IMG/VR virus record: IMGVR_UViG_3300011114_000162
Span: 1 to 34,937 of that record
Length of the DNA: 34,937 bases
DNA from: a virus
Strand: one strand, 5' to 3'
The position numbers were made by a program, and so were the translations under genes. Below, piece by piece: positions 6,675-11,862 of this stretch (position 1 is the first letter of the stretch; the number at the start of each line of letters is the position of its first letter). The notes under the pieces were generated by a model. That model had not been told where the DNA came from. It saw only the letters and a list, made by a program, of their open reading frames with translations, and ran no database searches.

Positions 6675-6910
6675 TAGTAGTACCTCGGGCCGCAAGTTAC
6701 ATCGACAATGGTTTCAGCGGTGTAGCCATTGATTTTTCGTTTGCCAAACACCGTGATTGCCCGCAAGCTGGACTTCTCACATTGCTTGATTGCGTCAATT
6801 ACTTCGTTGCGGCCCATCGGTTGGATTTGCTTGTCCATCACTAGGTGCTGTTCGGTCATTGCCGGTTCGCTGGCGCAACCTACCAGCGCAAGGCATAGTA
6901 GGTATTTCAT
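6674..6910 (-). CDS. Small predicted lipoprotein
   Basis: 78 residues. MKYLLCLALVGCASEPAM is a lipoprotein signal with lipobox LVGC, so Cys12 should be lipidated and the protein held in the inner or outer membrane. The mature part has two cysteines (QCEKSSLRA, VDVTCGPRY) that could pair. An early lipoprotein in a phage may act in superinfection exclusion or be an outer-membrane spanin, but it is far from the lysis cassette and no family is recognised. Its start forms an ATGA overlap with the upstream stop. Confidence 0.65.
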   Translation of the reverse strand: MKYLLCLALVGCASEPAMTEQHLVMDKQIQPMGRNEVIDAIKQCEKSSLRAITVFGKRKINGYTAETIVDVTCGPRYY

Positions 6911-7095
6911 GCGCGTTCTCCCATCAGCATCTTTTCAATGTTGCCGATTTCTTCCACAGCGTATTCCATTTCCTGGCATAGATGCCGCACTTGCGCCCGC
7001 AAGCAACCAACTTCGTAAGCCAGCCGGTCAGCGGTGTTGGTGCTGTAAGCCTGAGCGCGGTCTTCACAGTCTTTGATGATTTCCATTGCGTTCAT
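6907..7095 (-). CDS. Small helical hypothetical protein
   Basis: 62 residues starting MNAMEIIKDCEDRAQAYS, mostly helix with a possible coiled coil (LRAQVRHLCQEMEYAVEEIG). No recognised family. Both ends overlap neighbours by ATGA, so it belongs to the operon. It has no hydrophobic segment and is presumably cytoplasmic. Confidence 0.6.
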   Translation of the reverse strand: MNAMEIIKDCEDRAQAYSTNTADRLAYEVGCLRAQVRHLCQEMEYAVEEIGNIEKMLMGERA

Positions 7096-7301
7096 TTTTC
7101 AATCCTTTCGTTAATGTATTTGCACAAGTACTGACGGGTTGCGGTGTTAAGGTAGTCCACCCATTCCAACCCGTCCTGCATGACAGAAAAAACGGTCAAG
7201 CTGTCATCTTTCATGTCGTATTCGTAACCGACCAACAAACTGGCATATTCGCCGTTGTCTTTTAAATCCCATTCAATTTCCATGTATGTGTAAATAGCCA
7301 T
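7092..7301 (-). CDS. Small acidic phage protein, paralogue of the next gene upstream
   Basis: 69 residues beginning MAIYTYMEIEWDLKDNGEYA. The second half (LTVFSVMQDGLEWVDYLN) lines up with WSITHKGVEFFDILS of the adjacent 7302-7499 product, and both end in a helical charged tail, so the pair looks like an old tandem duplication. The start is preceded by GGGGGA within the end of the upstream gene. Function unknown; small acidic early proteins are often host-interaction factors, but nothing here proves it. Confidence 0.65.
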   Translation of the reverse strand: MAIYTYMEIEWDLKDNGEYASLLVGYEYDMKDDSLTVFSVMQDGLEWVDYLNTATRQYLCKYINERIEK

Positions 7302-7499
7302 TTAGTCCCCCAACAATGTTTTGTCGAGTTGTTCTTCCAAGTATTTGATCAAGTCTTTGCTCAAGATGTCAAAGAACTCAACGCCTTTGTGTGTGATTGA
7401 CCAAATGCTGACCCATTCTTTTCTAGGGTCATCACACTTGATAACGTCATAGGCGATTTCAAACTCTGCGCCCTCATATGTGTATTTGGTCAGGGTCAT
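7302..7499 (-). CDS. Small acidic phage protein, paralogue of the 7092-7301 product
   Basis: 65 residues beginning MTLTKYTYEGAEFEIAYDV. It shares a beta-rich first half and the (W/F)S(I/V)xxxG(V/L)E(F/W) motif with the next gene. The start at 7499 forms ATGA with the stop of the 30-residue membrane peptide gene; a start 75 bases further upstream would swallow that gene and gives an atypical His-rich N-terminus, so I reject it. Confidence 0.65.
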   Translation of the reverse strand: MTLTKYTYEGAEFEIAYDVIKCDDPRKEWVSIWSITHKGVEFFDILSKDLIKYLEEQLDKTLLGD

Positions 7500-7588
7500 A
7501 CGCCACCTCCGACAAAGTAGCCAATGGTGTAGGCAAGAATGGCAATGGCTGCCGTTGTAATGATGGTGTCCCAAGTTTCTTTAGTCAT
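7496..7588 (-). CDS. 30-residue membrane peptide
   Basis: MTKETWDTIITTAAIAILAY begins a single hydrophobic helix ending TIGYFVGGGV. The ATG at 7588 is preceded by AAAGGA at good spacing, and the stop overlaps the next start (ATGA). These signals and the clear transmembrane segment support a real gene despite the length. Function unknown. Confidence 0.55.
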   Translation of the reverse strand: MTKETWDTIITTAAIAILAYTIGYFVGGGV

Positions 7589-7601
7589 GTTGATCCTTTA
7601 A

Positions 7602-7615
7602 AGGGCTTGCGCCCT
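7602..7615 (-). other. RNA hairpin with GCAA tetraloop between operon genes
   Basis: Read leftward, AGGGC-GCAA-GCCCT forms a 5-bp stem with a GNRA-class tetraloop, located between the stop of 7621-7809 and the ribosome site of 7588. Only a short TTT follows, so it is a weak terminator at best; it may mark mRNA processing or partial attenuation. Confidence 0.4.
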
Positions 7616-7620
7616 GTTAA

Positions 7621-7809
7621 TTATTGGTAAGACAAACCTTGAAACTCAAACGAATCTGCCAATTCCGACGCAGCAGACTTGCGAATGTTGATGGAAACGC
7701 AAGCAAAGCCATAACGCTCTGCAAGGTATTGCTTTGCGTCCGGAGTGTTAGCCACAACGGTGATTTGGGTAGCAGAAAAATCTGTAGGGGAGAAAGTGAA
7801 ATCGGTCAT
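7621..7809 (-). CDS. First gene of the leftward operon, small conserved phage protein
   Basis: 62 residues starting MTDFTFSPTDFSATQITVVA, continuing with YLAERYGFACVSINIRKSAA. I recognise it as a small protein found near the start of early operons of environmental phages; no function is known to me. The start at 7809 has the strongest Shine-Dalgarno in the window (AGGAGGT, 4 bases upstream). An in-frame ATG at 7875 lies upstream of the likely promoter and inside the operators, so it is rejected. Confidence 0.75.
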   Translation of the reverse strand: MTDFTFSPTDFSATQITVVANTPDAKQYLAERYGFACVSINIRKSAASELADSFEFQGLSYQ

Positions 7810-7854
7810 AAGACCTCCTAAAAAGACCGCTACGAAGTGTTGCGGGTTGGATGT

Positions 7855-7860
7855 ATTGTA
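7855..7860 (-). promoter_or_regulatory. Leftward early promoter, -10 box
   Basis: Read leftward, TACAAT (one mismatch to TATAAT) abuts operator O1. A TTGGCT at 7880-7885 could serve as -35 but with a long 19-base spacer. Transcription would begin near 7848, leaving about 40 bases of leader with the strong Shine-Dalgarno before 7809. Confidence 0.5.
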
Positions 7861-7871
7861 AGCCAGCTTAC
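7858..7871. promoter_or_regulatory. Operator O1
   Basis: GTAAGCCAGCTTAC, an inverted repeat with 6-base arms (GTAAGC/GCTTAC). It overlaps the leftward -10 box. It is one of three related sites in the divergent control region and is the likely binding site of the small HTH protein encoded at 7954. Confidence 0.7.
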
Positions 7872-7876
7872 ACACA

Positions 7877-7890
7877 TTAAGCCAACTTAC
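7877..7890. promoter_or_regulatory. Operator O2 (imperfect)
   Basis: TTAAGCCAACTTAC, which matches O1 at 12 of 14 positions but has a degraded left arm. Its right half is followed by ATT, as O3 is followed by AAT. O1 and O2 are 19 bases apart centre to centre, roughly two helical turns, which suits cooperative dimers. Confidence 0.6.
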
Positions 7891-7930
7891 ATTGCGAATT
7901 GCATTAGGGCAAACCCTATGTTTGATGCCC

Positions 7931-7944
7931 GTAAGTTAGCTTAC
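7931..7944. promoter_or_regulatory. Operator O3
   Basis: GTAAGTTAGCTTAC, with 5-base arms (GTAAG/CTTAC). It lies 9 bases upstream of the ATG of the HTH gene and overlaps that gene's own candidate -10, implying autoregulation. Confidence 0.7.
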
Positions 7945-7947
7945 AAT
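7942..7947 (+). promoter_or_regulatory. Rightward early promoter, -10 box
   Basis: TACAAT overlaps the right edge of O3, mirroring the leftward promoter. TTTGAT at 7921-7926 could be a -35 but the spacer is only 15 bases. The start of transcription would fall at or next to the ATG at 7954, giving a leaderless mRNA; no Shine-Dalgarno is visible before that ATG. Confidence 0.45.
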
Positions 7948-7953
7948 CGCAAG

Positions 7954-8109
7954 ATGACCAAACAGGAACTTATCGACAAAGCAGGCTCACGCAAGGCGCT
8001 GGCTGAGTTGCTGGGCATCAGCCTGGCAGCCATCAGCCAATGGACGGTCATTCCAAGGGCGCGGCTGTGGCAGCTTAAAAATTTACGGCCCGAATGGTTT
8101 AATCCTTAA
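7954..8109 (+). CDS. Cro/YdaS-like HTH regulator
   Basis: 51 residues starting MTKQELIDKAGSRKALAELL. A helix-turn-helix occupies about residues 13-33 (RKALAELLGISLAAISQWTV). The size and the short C-terminal strand-helix (IPRARLWQLKNLRPEWF) fit Cro-like or YdaS-like proteins, which bind small palindromic operators as dimers. It faces the three GTAAG-N4-CTTAC sites and probably represses both early promoters. Upstream in-frame codons exist, but the operators and -10 sit there, so 7954 is chosen. No partner CI repressor is found. Confidence 0.85.
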   Translation: MTKQELIDKAGSRKALAELLGISLAAISQWTVIPRARLWQLKNLRPEWFNP

Positions 8110-8146
8110 ATTTCATGCATAATCCAACCCGTCTAGAGTGGCATCT

Positions 8147-8290
8147 AGGCGATGAACTGGTGAGAACCCCGCAGGGTACTGTGTGGTCTTGTCGTACGGC
8201 AAGCGAGTCTTTTGACCAGTTCAATCGCCTTGCTGTTGCTCTCGCCAAGAGCCAAGACCACAGAGCATCTTGCGGGGTTTTTGCTTTTGG
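8147..8290 (+). ncRNA. Highly structured RNA element, candidate ncRNA or attenuator
   Basis: Bases 8166-8191 pair with 8253-8278 as a 26-position helix in which 24 positions pair (two of them G-U). The enclosed loop holds a hairpin of 8238-8242 with 8248-8252 and another of 8199-8206 with 8225-8233 (one bulge). Bases 8147-8161 (AGGCGATGAACTGGT) can also pair with 8215-8230 (one bulged A), which would make an H-type pseudoknot, and that arm competes with the 8199-8233 hairpin. TTTTTGCTTTT follows. The element starts about 40 bases after the Cro-like stop. It could be an attenuator, a put-like antitermination RNA or a stand-alone RNA; I match it to no known family. Confidence 0.6.
8253..8288 (+). 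terminator. Rho-independent terminator at the end of the structured RNA
   Basis: The GC-rich base of the long helix (ACCCCGCA at 8166-8173 with TGCGGGGT at 8271-8278) is followed directly by TTTTTGCTTTT. It should stop rightward transcription after the Cro-like gene unless overcome, like tR1 in lambda. Confidence 0.65.
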
Positions 8291-8520
8291 ACTGCCCAAT
8301 GCGGTGCGTCGATGGTTGGGCAAGAGATACCCCGTTACACGAGCAAGCCAAAACGGGGAGCGTGGGCTAATACCTAGAGCGCGGTGGTTGAAACAGTCTG
8401 GGTTAGTGCGATGCGATGACATGGCTCCGAAAAGCAAGTCACGGCACAGAGCGAACTTTGGTTATGACCACGGTAAGGCTGTGCTTTGCTCCAACATTCA
8501 CCAAAAAGCAAATAAGGAAG
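8291..8520 (+). other. Gene-poor stretch with further hairpins
   Basis: No convincing gene lies between 8291 and 8520. Visible inverted repeats are TGCCCAA (8293-8299) with TTGGGCA (8316-8322), CCCCGTT (8330-8336) with AACGGGG (8352-8358), and GCACAG (8444-8449) with CTGTGC (8479-8484). A long frame crosses 8115-8552, but it has no ribosome site, reads through the structured RNA and looks like no protein I know. This may be a leader for the replication gene. Confidence 0.5.
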
Positions 8521-8523
8521 ATG

Positions 8524-8922
8524 ATGACCTTAGATATGTTTGGCTTACCTGAACAACCTAGAAAGACCGATGAAGGCTTTGATGAGTTTTGGAGTGCTTA
8601 CCCAGCTTGTCCAAGAAAAGGCTCAAAAAAAGTCGTCAAAGAAAAATGGCGCGACATTTATTGTTTTACTCAAAAAGAGACAATTTTGAAGCACGTTTCT
8701 TGGCTAAAAACAACCGAGCCTTGGCTAAAAGCAAACGGCGCATTCATTCCCGCGCCTTTGGTCTACCTTAATCAACAACGCTGGGACGGGGCTGAAGTGC
8801 CTGAGATGCCCGCCAAGGTTGACTCTGCGCTGCAAAAGATTTTTGAGGATGACAAAAAAGCCGCGCCTATGCCTGACCACATTCGGGAACGCTTGAACGA
8901 ATTGCGTGGTCGCCGTGTATGA
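8524..8922 (+). CDS. Phage replication-type protein (FW..YP motif)
   Basis: 132 residues starting MTLDMFGLPEQPRKTDEGFD. FDEFWSAYPACPRKGSKKVV is the hallmark found in the C-terminal part of many phage replisome-organiser or DnaT-like proteins, followed by a conserved WLKANGAFIPAPLVYLNQQRW segment in which the ending F(I/Y)P.P..YLN..RW is typical. Here it stands alone without the usual N-terminal DNA-binding domain. It probably helps load the host replisome. The start at 8524 is preferred because AAGGAA lies five bases upstream; the adjacent ATG at 8521 is possible. Confidence 0.7.
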   Translation: MTLDMFGLPEQPRKTDEGFDEFWSAYPACPRKGSKKVVKEKWRDIYCFTQKETILKHVSWLKTTEPWLKANGAFIPAPLVYLNQQRWDGAEVPEMPAKVDSALQKIFEDDKKAAPMPDHIRERLNELRGRRV

Positions 8923-9094
8923 CCTCAAAACTATCCGCGCCCGTGTGTTTTCTGAAATGGTTCGCTTATGCCGCCTGCCAGCTTGGAAAGAATGGGCCTA
9001 GCGCAAAGTGCAGCACATGGATAAAGATGCCTTGTTTGCGGGCATCAAGGCCCACGTTTTGAAAGAAATGAATGCGACACGCAGCCAGAGTTGA
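8915..9094 (+). pseudogene. Small phage gene interrupted by an in-frame amber codon
   Basis: From GTG at 8915 the frame reads (M)YDLKTIRARVFSEMVRLC and continues LPAWKEWA, then TAG at 8999-9001, then RKVQHMDKDALFAGIKAHVL and on to TGA at 9092. Both halves look like one natural small phage protein of about 59 residues (LCRLPxWKxxAxxRxQ is familiar from phage early regions). Because TAG ends other genes here (for example at 11215 and 5666), recoding of amber is unlikely. It overlaps the genes on both sides. A nonsense mutation, a rare-variant base or an assembly error are the options. Confidence 0.55.
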
Positions 9095-9338
9095 CGCAAA
9101 CCAACAAGCCATAGTTGTTGCGCTGCGGGCGGCTGGCGCTTATGTGTGGATTATTGGCCTGCCGGTTGACCTACTGGTCGGCTACAAAGGACACACTTTT
9201 TTGATGGAAGTCAAAACCACCTCTAAAAAGCGTTTAACGGGGCTACAAGCCGACTTTTTTGAAAAGTGGGCCGGTGGCACGCTATGCAAAGTTGACAGCC
9301 CACAAGCGGCTTTGCAAATGATTAGAGTTGCAAAATGA
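9072..9338 (+). CDS. Resolvase-like PD-(D/E)XK nuclease
   Basis: 88 residues. The catalytic pattern is GLPVDLLVGYKGHTFLMEVK: Asp in VDLLVGY and Glu-x-Lys in MEVKT, preceded by a Gln-containing helix (ANQQAIVVALRAAGA) and followed by LTGLQADFFEKW. This arrangement fits Hjc/VRR-NUC-like endonucleases that cut branched DNA. In a phage with an annealase and NinB, it likely resolves recombination intermediates before packaging. The N-terminus overlaps the broken gene by 23 bases. An ATG four bases upstream is out of frame. Confidence 0.75.
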   Translation: MRHAARVDANQQAIVVALRAAGAYVWIIGLPVDLLVGYKGHTFLMEVKTTSKKRLTGLQADFFEKWAGGTLCKVDSPQAALQMIRVAK

Positions 9339-9463
9339 AAGATCAATTGTTAGAAGCGGAACTTTGTTTTGGGTTAAGCGAAAAATTGCCAAAATACAAA
9401 AAATATTTTTTGCAATGGTCTTGGTATTACCTTTTGATGTGGGCTAAACATGAGAAGCCTTGA
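9335..9463 (+). CDS. 42-residue hypothetical protein
   Basis: MKDQLLEAELCFGLSEKLPK, then a strongly aromatic segment (YKKYFLQWSWYYLLMWAKHE). The start forms ATGA with the preceding stop, and its end overlaps the NinB gene by 14 bases. Locally more AT-rich than neighbours. The hydrophobic-aromatic half may contact a membrane or a partner protein. No family recognised. Confidence 0.5.
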   Translation: MKDQLLEAELCFGLSEKLPKYKKYFLQWSWYYLLMWAKHEKP

Positions 9464-9731
9464 ACAAAACAGGATGATGTGGGCAAACCTTGAAGACATT
9501 GCTCAACAAGTGGTGTGGTACGGTGTGAAGCTGACAAAGGACGAATGGAAAGATGTTTTGACCGCTGCGCTTAAAAAACAAAAGGTTGTGCCTGGCATTG
9601 AAGGTGGTTTTGTCGTGATTGGTGCGCGTACCAGCAAGATGACCGTGCCCGAAATGACCGAACTGATAGAGTTATCCACAGCCTTTGGCACACAACAAGG
9701 CGTGAAATTTCGCGCTTTTGTAGACGAATGA
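9450..9731 (+). CDS. ninB: NinB-family recombination protein
   Basis: 93 residues with the NinB (lambda Orf) signature: RSLEQNRMMWANLEDIAQQV near the start, KLTKDEWKDVLTAAL in the centre, and GFVVIGARTSKMTVPEMTEL towards the end. The family binds single-stranded DNA and SSB and substitutes for host RecFOR in phage recombination. It is somewhat shorter than lambda Orf but holds the whole core. It sits in a nin-like block with a resolvase-like nuclease and a YbcO-like nuclease, and overlaps the next gene by ATGA. Confidence 0.9.
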   Translation: MRSLEQNRMMWANLEDIAQQVVWYGVKLTKDEWKDVLTAALKKQKVVPGIEGGFVVIGARTSKMTVPEMTELIELSTAFGTQQGVKFRAFVDE

Positions 9732-9913
9732 AATGCCCCGAATGTGGCGCATGGACGGTTGTCAAAGAAACCCGTGCTGACCAAAACAACACCCGCCGCC
9801 GCCGGATTGAGTGCGCCAATATGCATCGATTCACCACCTTGGAGACTGTAATTGCTACAAAAACATCAATACGTCAGAAGCAAAAAGCTGCTGAAATTAG
9901 TGGCAAGCCTTGA
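9728..9913 (+). CDS. NrdR-like zinc-ribbon protein
   Basis: 61 residues: MKCPECGAWTVVKETRADQN, a run of arginines (RRRRIEC), then HRFTTLETV. This closely resembles the N-terminal zinc-ribbon DNA-binding domain of the repressor NrdR (CPxCG...R...RRR.C..C..RFTTxE) without the ATP-cone. The second knuckle here is CANMH, so one Cys is replaced by His. It may act on phage or host promoters; the target is unknown. It overlaps NinB by ATGA and its end overlaps the nuclease gene by about 60 bases. Confidence 0.75.
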   Translation: MKCPECGAWTVVKETRADQNNTRRRRIECANMHRFTTLETVIATKTSIRQKQKAAEISGKP

Positions 9914-10190
9914 CTGCCAATGTTGCGGGTCAGGCCAAATGGTGCAGGCGGCACACACAAATTGGGGCGGCGGCAAGGGTCGGGGCATCAAGGCCGACGA
10001 TAATTTGGTGGCTGCGCTGTGCCTACATTGCCATTTTGAGATTGACCAAGGGTCAAATTTGGACAAGAATGAGCGCCAGCAGCTATGGAATCAGGCGCAC
10101 CAAAGAACGGTGGACGCATTAACAAGCACCGGACAATGGCCTAAAAACGTACCATTGCCTTACAATGGGGCTTTAGAGGTGGCACTATGA
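9852..10190 (+). CDS. YbcO-like (DUF1364) HNH nuclease
   Basis: Up to 112 residues. The core has CQCCG near residue 23, AAHTNWGGGKGRGIKADD, and CLHCHFEIDQG, the zinc-binding and ADD..A..C..CH pattern of the Rac-prophage YbcO family (an HNH-type endonuclease often replacing NinG or Rap in phage nin regions). The start is uncertain: TTG at 9852 has GGAG seven bases upstream but lies within the previous gene; a GTG near residue 17 is an alternative. It overlaps the next gene by ATGA. Confidence 0.75.
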   Translation: MLQKHQYVRSKKLLKLVASLDCQCCGSGQMVQAAHTNWGGGKGRGIKADDNLVAALCLHCHFEIDQGSNLDKNERQQLWNQAHQRTVDALTSTGQWPKNVPLPYNGALEVAL

Positions 10191-10543
10191 AAAAAAATGT
10201 TGCGGACTTCATTTCGACCATGCTGCATAGCGGCACGGTCACTCATTTCATGCATTTGGCGACCGACAGCTTTGCCGTACACATGGCATTGGGCGCGTAT
10301 TACGTCGAAATCATTGAACTGACCGACCAGTTTGCCGAGGCATACGCTGGTTGCTACGAAAAAATCAAGGATTTTCCCGAAAACTTCCACAACGCCAAAG
10401 ACCCGCAAAAGTACATGGCAAGCATCAAGGCTTACATCGACAAAAATCGCGTGGCCCTGCCGGAAGAAAGCCAACTTCAGAACATCGTGGACGAAATTTC
10501 CGCGCTAGTGGACTCCACGATTTACAAGCTAACCCTCAAATGA
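10187..10543 (+). CDS. DUF5856-like all-helical phage protein
   Basis: 118 residues with several helices: DFISTMLHSGTVTHFMHLAT, HMALGAYYVEIIELTDQFAE, and a terminal helix VDEISALVDSTIYKL. His and Glu positions in the first helices recall the ferritin/Dps-like four-helix proteins of T4-like and cyanophages (DUF5856). Function in phages is not established. It is coupled by ATGA to genes on both sides. Confidence 0.6.
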   Translation: MKKNVADFISTMLHSGTVTHFMHLATDSFAVHMALGAYYVEIIELTDQFAEAYAGCYEKIKDFPENFHNAKDPQKYMASIKAYIDKNRVALPEESQLQNIVDEISALVDSTIYKLTLK

Positions 10544-11217
10544 TCCGCATATTTGCAGGATACGACCCTCGGGAATCGGTGGGCTATCATGTATTCTGCC
10601 AATCGGTCATAGAGCGCACTAAGGGGTTGGTCAGCATCACGCCCCTATCCGGCAAGCAGCGGGACGGCACAAACGCATTCACCTACCAGCGGTTTTTAGT
10701 CCCATTTCTGTGCGGATTCCAAGGCAAGGCCATATTTTTGGATGGCAGCGATATGCTCATGCTGGCAGACATTGAAGACCTTGAAAGCCTGTTCGATCCG
10801 CGCTATGCCGTCCAGGTGGTTAAACACGACTATCAGACCAAGCACCCAAGGAAGTACATTGGCACACCGATGGAAGCCCGAAACGGCGACTATCCGAGGA
10901 AAAACTGGTCAAGCCTGATGCTGTGGAACTGCGAACACAACCGCAACAGGGTGCTGACACCCGAATTCATTGAAGAATCCAGCGGCGAAGAACTGCACCG
11001 ATTCCAATGGCTGCCCGATTCATTAATTGGCGATTTGCCAAGGGAATGGAACGTGCTGGTGGGCGAACACGACCATTTGCGGACAAAGATTGCACACTAC
11101 ACGCTGGGCATACCGGAATTTGACCACTACGCCAATTGCGACTACAGTAAACCTTGGTTTAATACGAAAAGCCGTATGTTGGACGGCCTAATTAAGATGA
11201 AGGACGCATATGCCTAG
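10540..11217 (+). CDS. Phage glycosyltransferase (GT8-like)
   Basis: 225 residues starting MIRIFAGYDPRESVGYHVFC. The IFLDGSDMLMLADIEDL segment near residues 65-81 carries the acidic DxxD/DxD-type site that binds nucleotide sugar and metal in GT-A enzymes. The rest (KNWSSLMLWNCEHN; EFDHYANCDYSKPW) agrees with a glycosyltransferase family common in environmental phages. It may glucosylate DNA bases, virion proteins or cell-surface sugar. The start at 10540 (ATGA with the upstream stop) is preferred to a far upstream in-frame codon. It ends with TAG and overlaps the next gene by 8 bases. Confidence 0.8.
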   Translation: MIRIFAGYDPRESVGYHVFCQSVIERTKGLVSITPLSGKQRDGTNAFTYQRFLVPFLCGFQGKAIFLDGSDMLMLADIEDLESLFDPRYAVQVVKHDYQTKHPRKYIGTPMEARNGDYPRKNWSSLMLWNCEHNRNRVLTPEFIEESSGEELHRFQWLPDSLIGDLPREWNVLVGEHDHLRTKIAHYTLGIPEFDHYANCDYSKPWFNTKSRMLDGLIKMKDAYA

Positions 11218-11359
11218 CACTAGCGAAAAACAAGCCAAATTTATGGCAGCAGCCGCCCACAACCCAAAATTTGCAAAAATGGCAGGTATTCCTGTTAAGG
11301 TGGCAAAGGAATACAACAAGGCTGACCAAGCCAAAGCACCGCCGCCAAAGAAAAAATGA
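11210..11359 (+). CDS. Small conserved phage protein (KQAKFMAAAAHN motif)
   Basis: 49 residues: MPSTSEKQAKFMAAAAHNPK, then FAKMAGIPVKVAKEYNKADQ and a basic tail of lysines. The pattern SxKQxxFMxAAAHNPxFAKKxGIP.xVAKEF is one I recognise from small proteins in many phages of Gram-negative bacteria. Function unknown, possibly DNA-binding given its charge. It overlaps the glycosyltransferase stop and joins the ParB-like gene by ATGA. Confidence 0.75.
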   Translation: MPSTSEKQAKFMAAAAHNPKFAKMAGIPVKVAKEYNKADQAKAPPPKKK

Positions 11360-11862
11360 AAATCACCCAAAAAAATGTTGACAGCCTTATTCCTTATGTA
11401 AAGAACAGCCGCACGCATTCGGACGCACAAGTAGCGCAGATTGCGGCAAGCATTAAGGAATTTGGTTGGACAAACCCCATTTTGGTGGATGGGGACAACG
11501 GCATCATTGCGGGCCACGGGCGGCTGATGGCGGCGCGTAAGTTGGGTTACAAGGAAGTACCAACCATTGAACTGGCAGACCTTACCGAGACGCAAAAGCG
11601 GGCTTACATCATTGCTGATAACAAACTTGCATTAAATGCTAGTTGGGATGATGAGGTTTTAAAAATTGAAATTTCAGATTTACTTGCAGATGAATTTACA
11701 CTTAGTGTTTTGGGTTTTGATGCCGATGAATTGCAAAAGCTGCTAGATGTGCCAGGCTTTGAGCCAGCAACGCAAGATGATCAAAGCAAATTAGATGAAC
11801 TAGAACCTAAATGGATTGATTGCCCACATTGCGGGAAAGAATTTGATGCAAGACAAGCTTAG
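11356..11862 (+). CDS. ParB/Srx-like protein with C-terminal zinc knuckle
   Basis: 168 residues. The N-terminal ParB-like domain shows LIPYVKNSRTHSDAQVAQIA, SIKEFGWTNPILVD, and IIAGHGRLMAARKLG (residues about 50-64), the CTP/DNA-binding core of the superfamily. AYIIADNKLAL follows as in phage ParB-methylase proteins. The C-terminus ends with IDCPHCGKEFDARQA, half of a zinc ribbon. Such domains are usually joined to a DNA methyltransferase; here the gene instead overlaps a Mom-like gene by 17 bases. It probably helps direct or regulate DNA modification; this is inference. Confidence 0.8.
   Translation: MKITQKNVDSLIPYVKNSRTHSDAQVAQIAASIKEFGWTNPILVDGDNGIIAGHGRLMAARKLGYKEVPTIELADLTETQKRAYIIADNKLALNASWDDEVLKIEISDLLADEFTLSVLGFDADELQKLLDVPGFEPATQDDQSKLDELEPKWIDCPHCGKEFDARQA

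Noticed and set aside
8115-8552. A 145-codon open frame on the + strand, and a shorter version from 8421
   Set aside because: There is no ribosome site, it crosses the long helix and terminator, the product resembles no family, and the opposite strand is equally open. RNA structure explains the region better.
8999-9001. General amber recoding by the phage
   Set aside because: TAG ends the SSB-like gene (5666), a glycosyltransferase (11215) and the DUF115 fusion (22661), and no suppressor tRNA or release-factor gene is seen.
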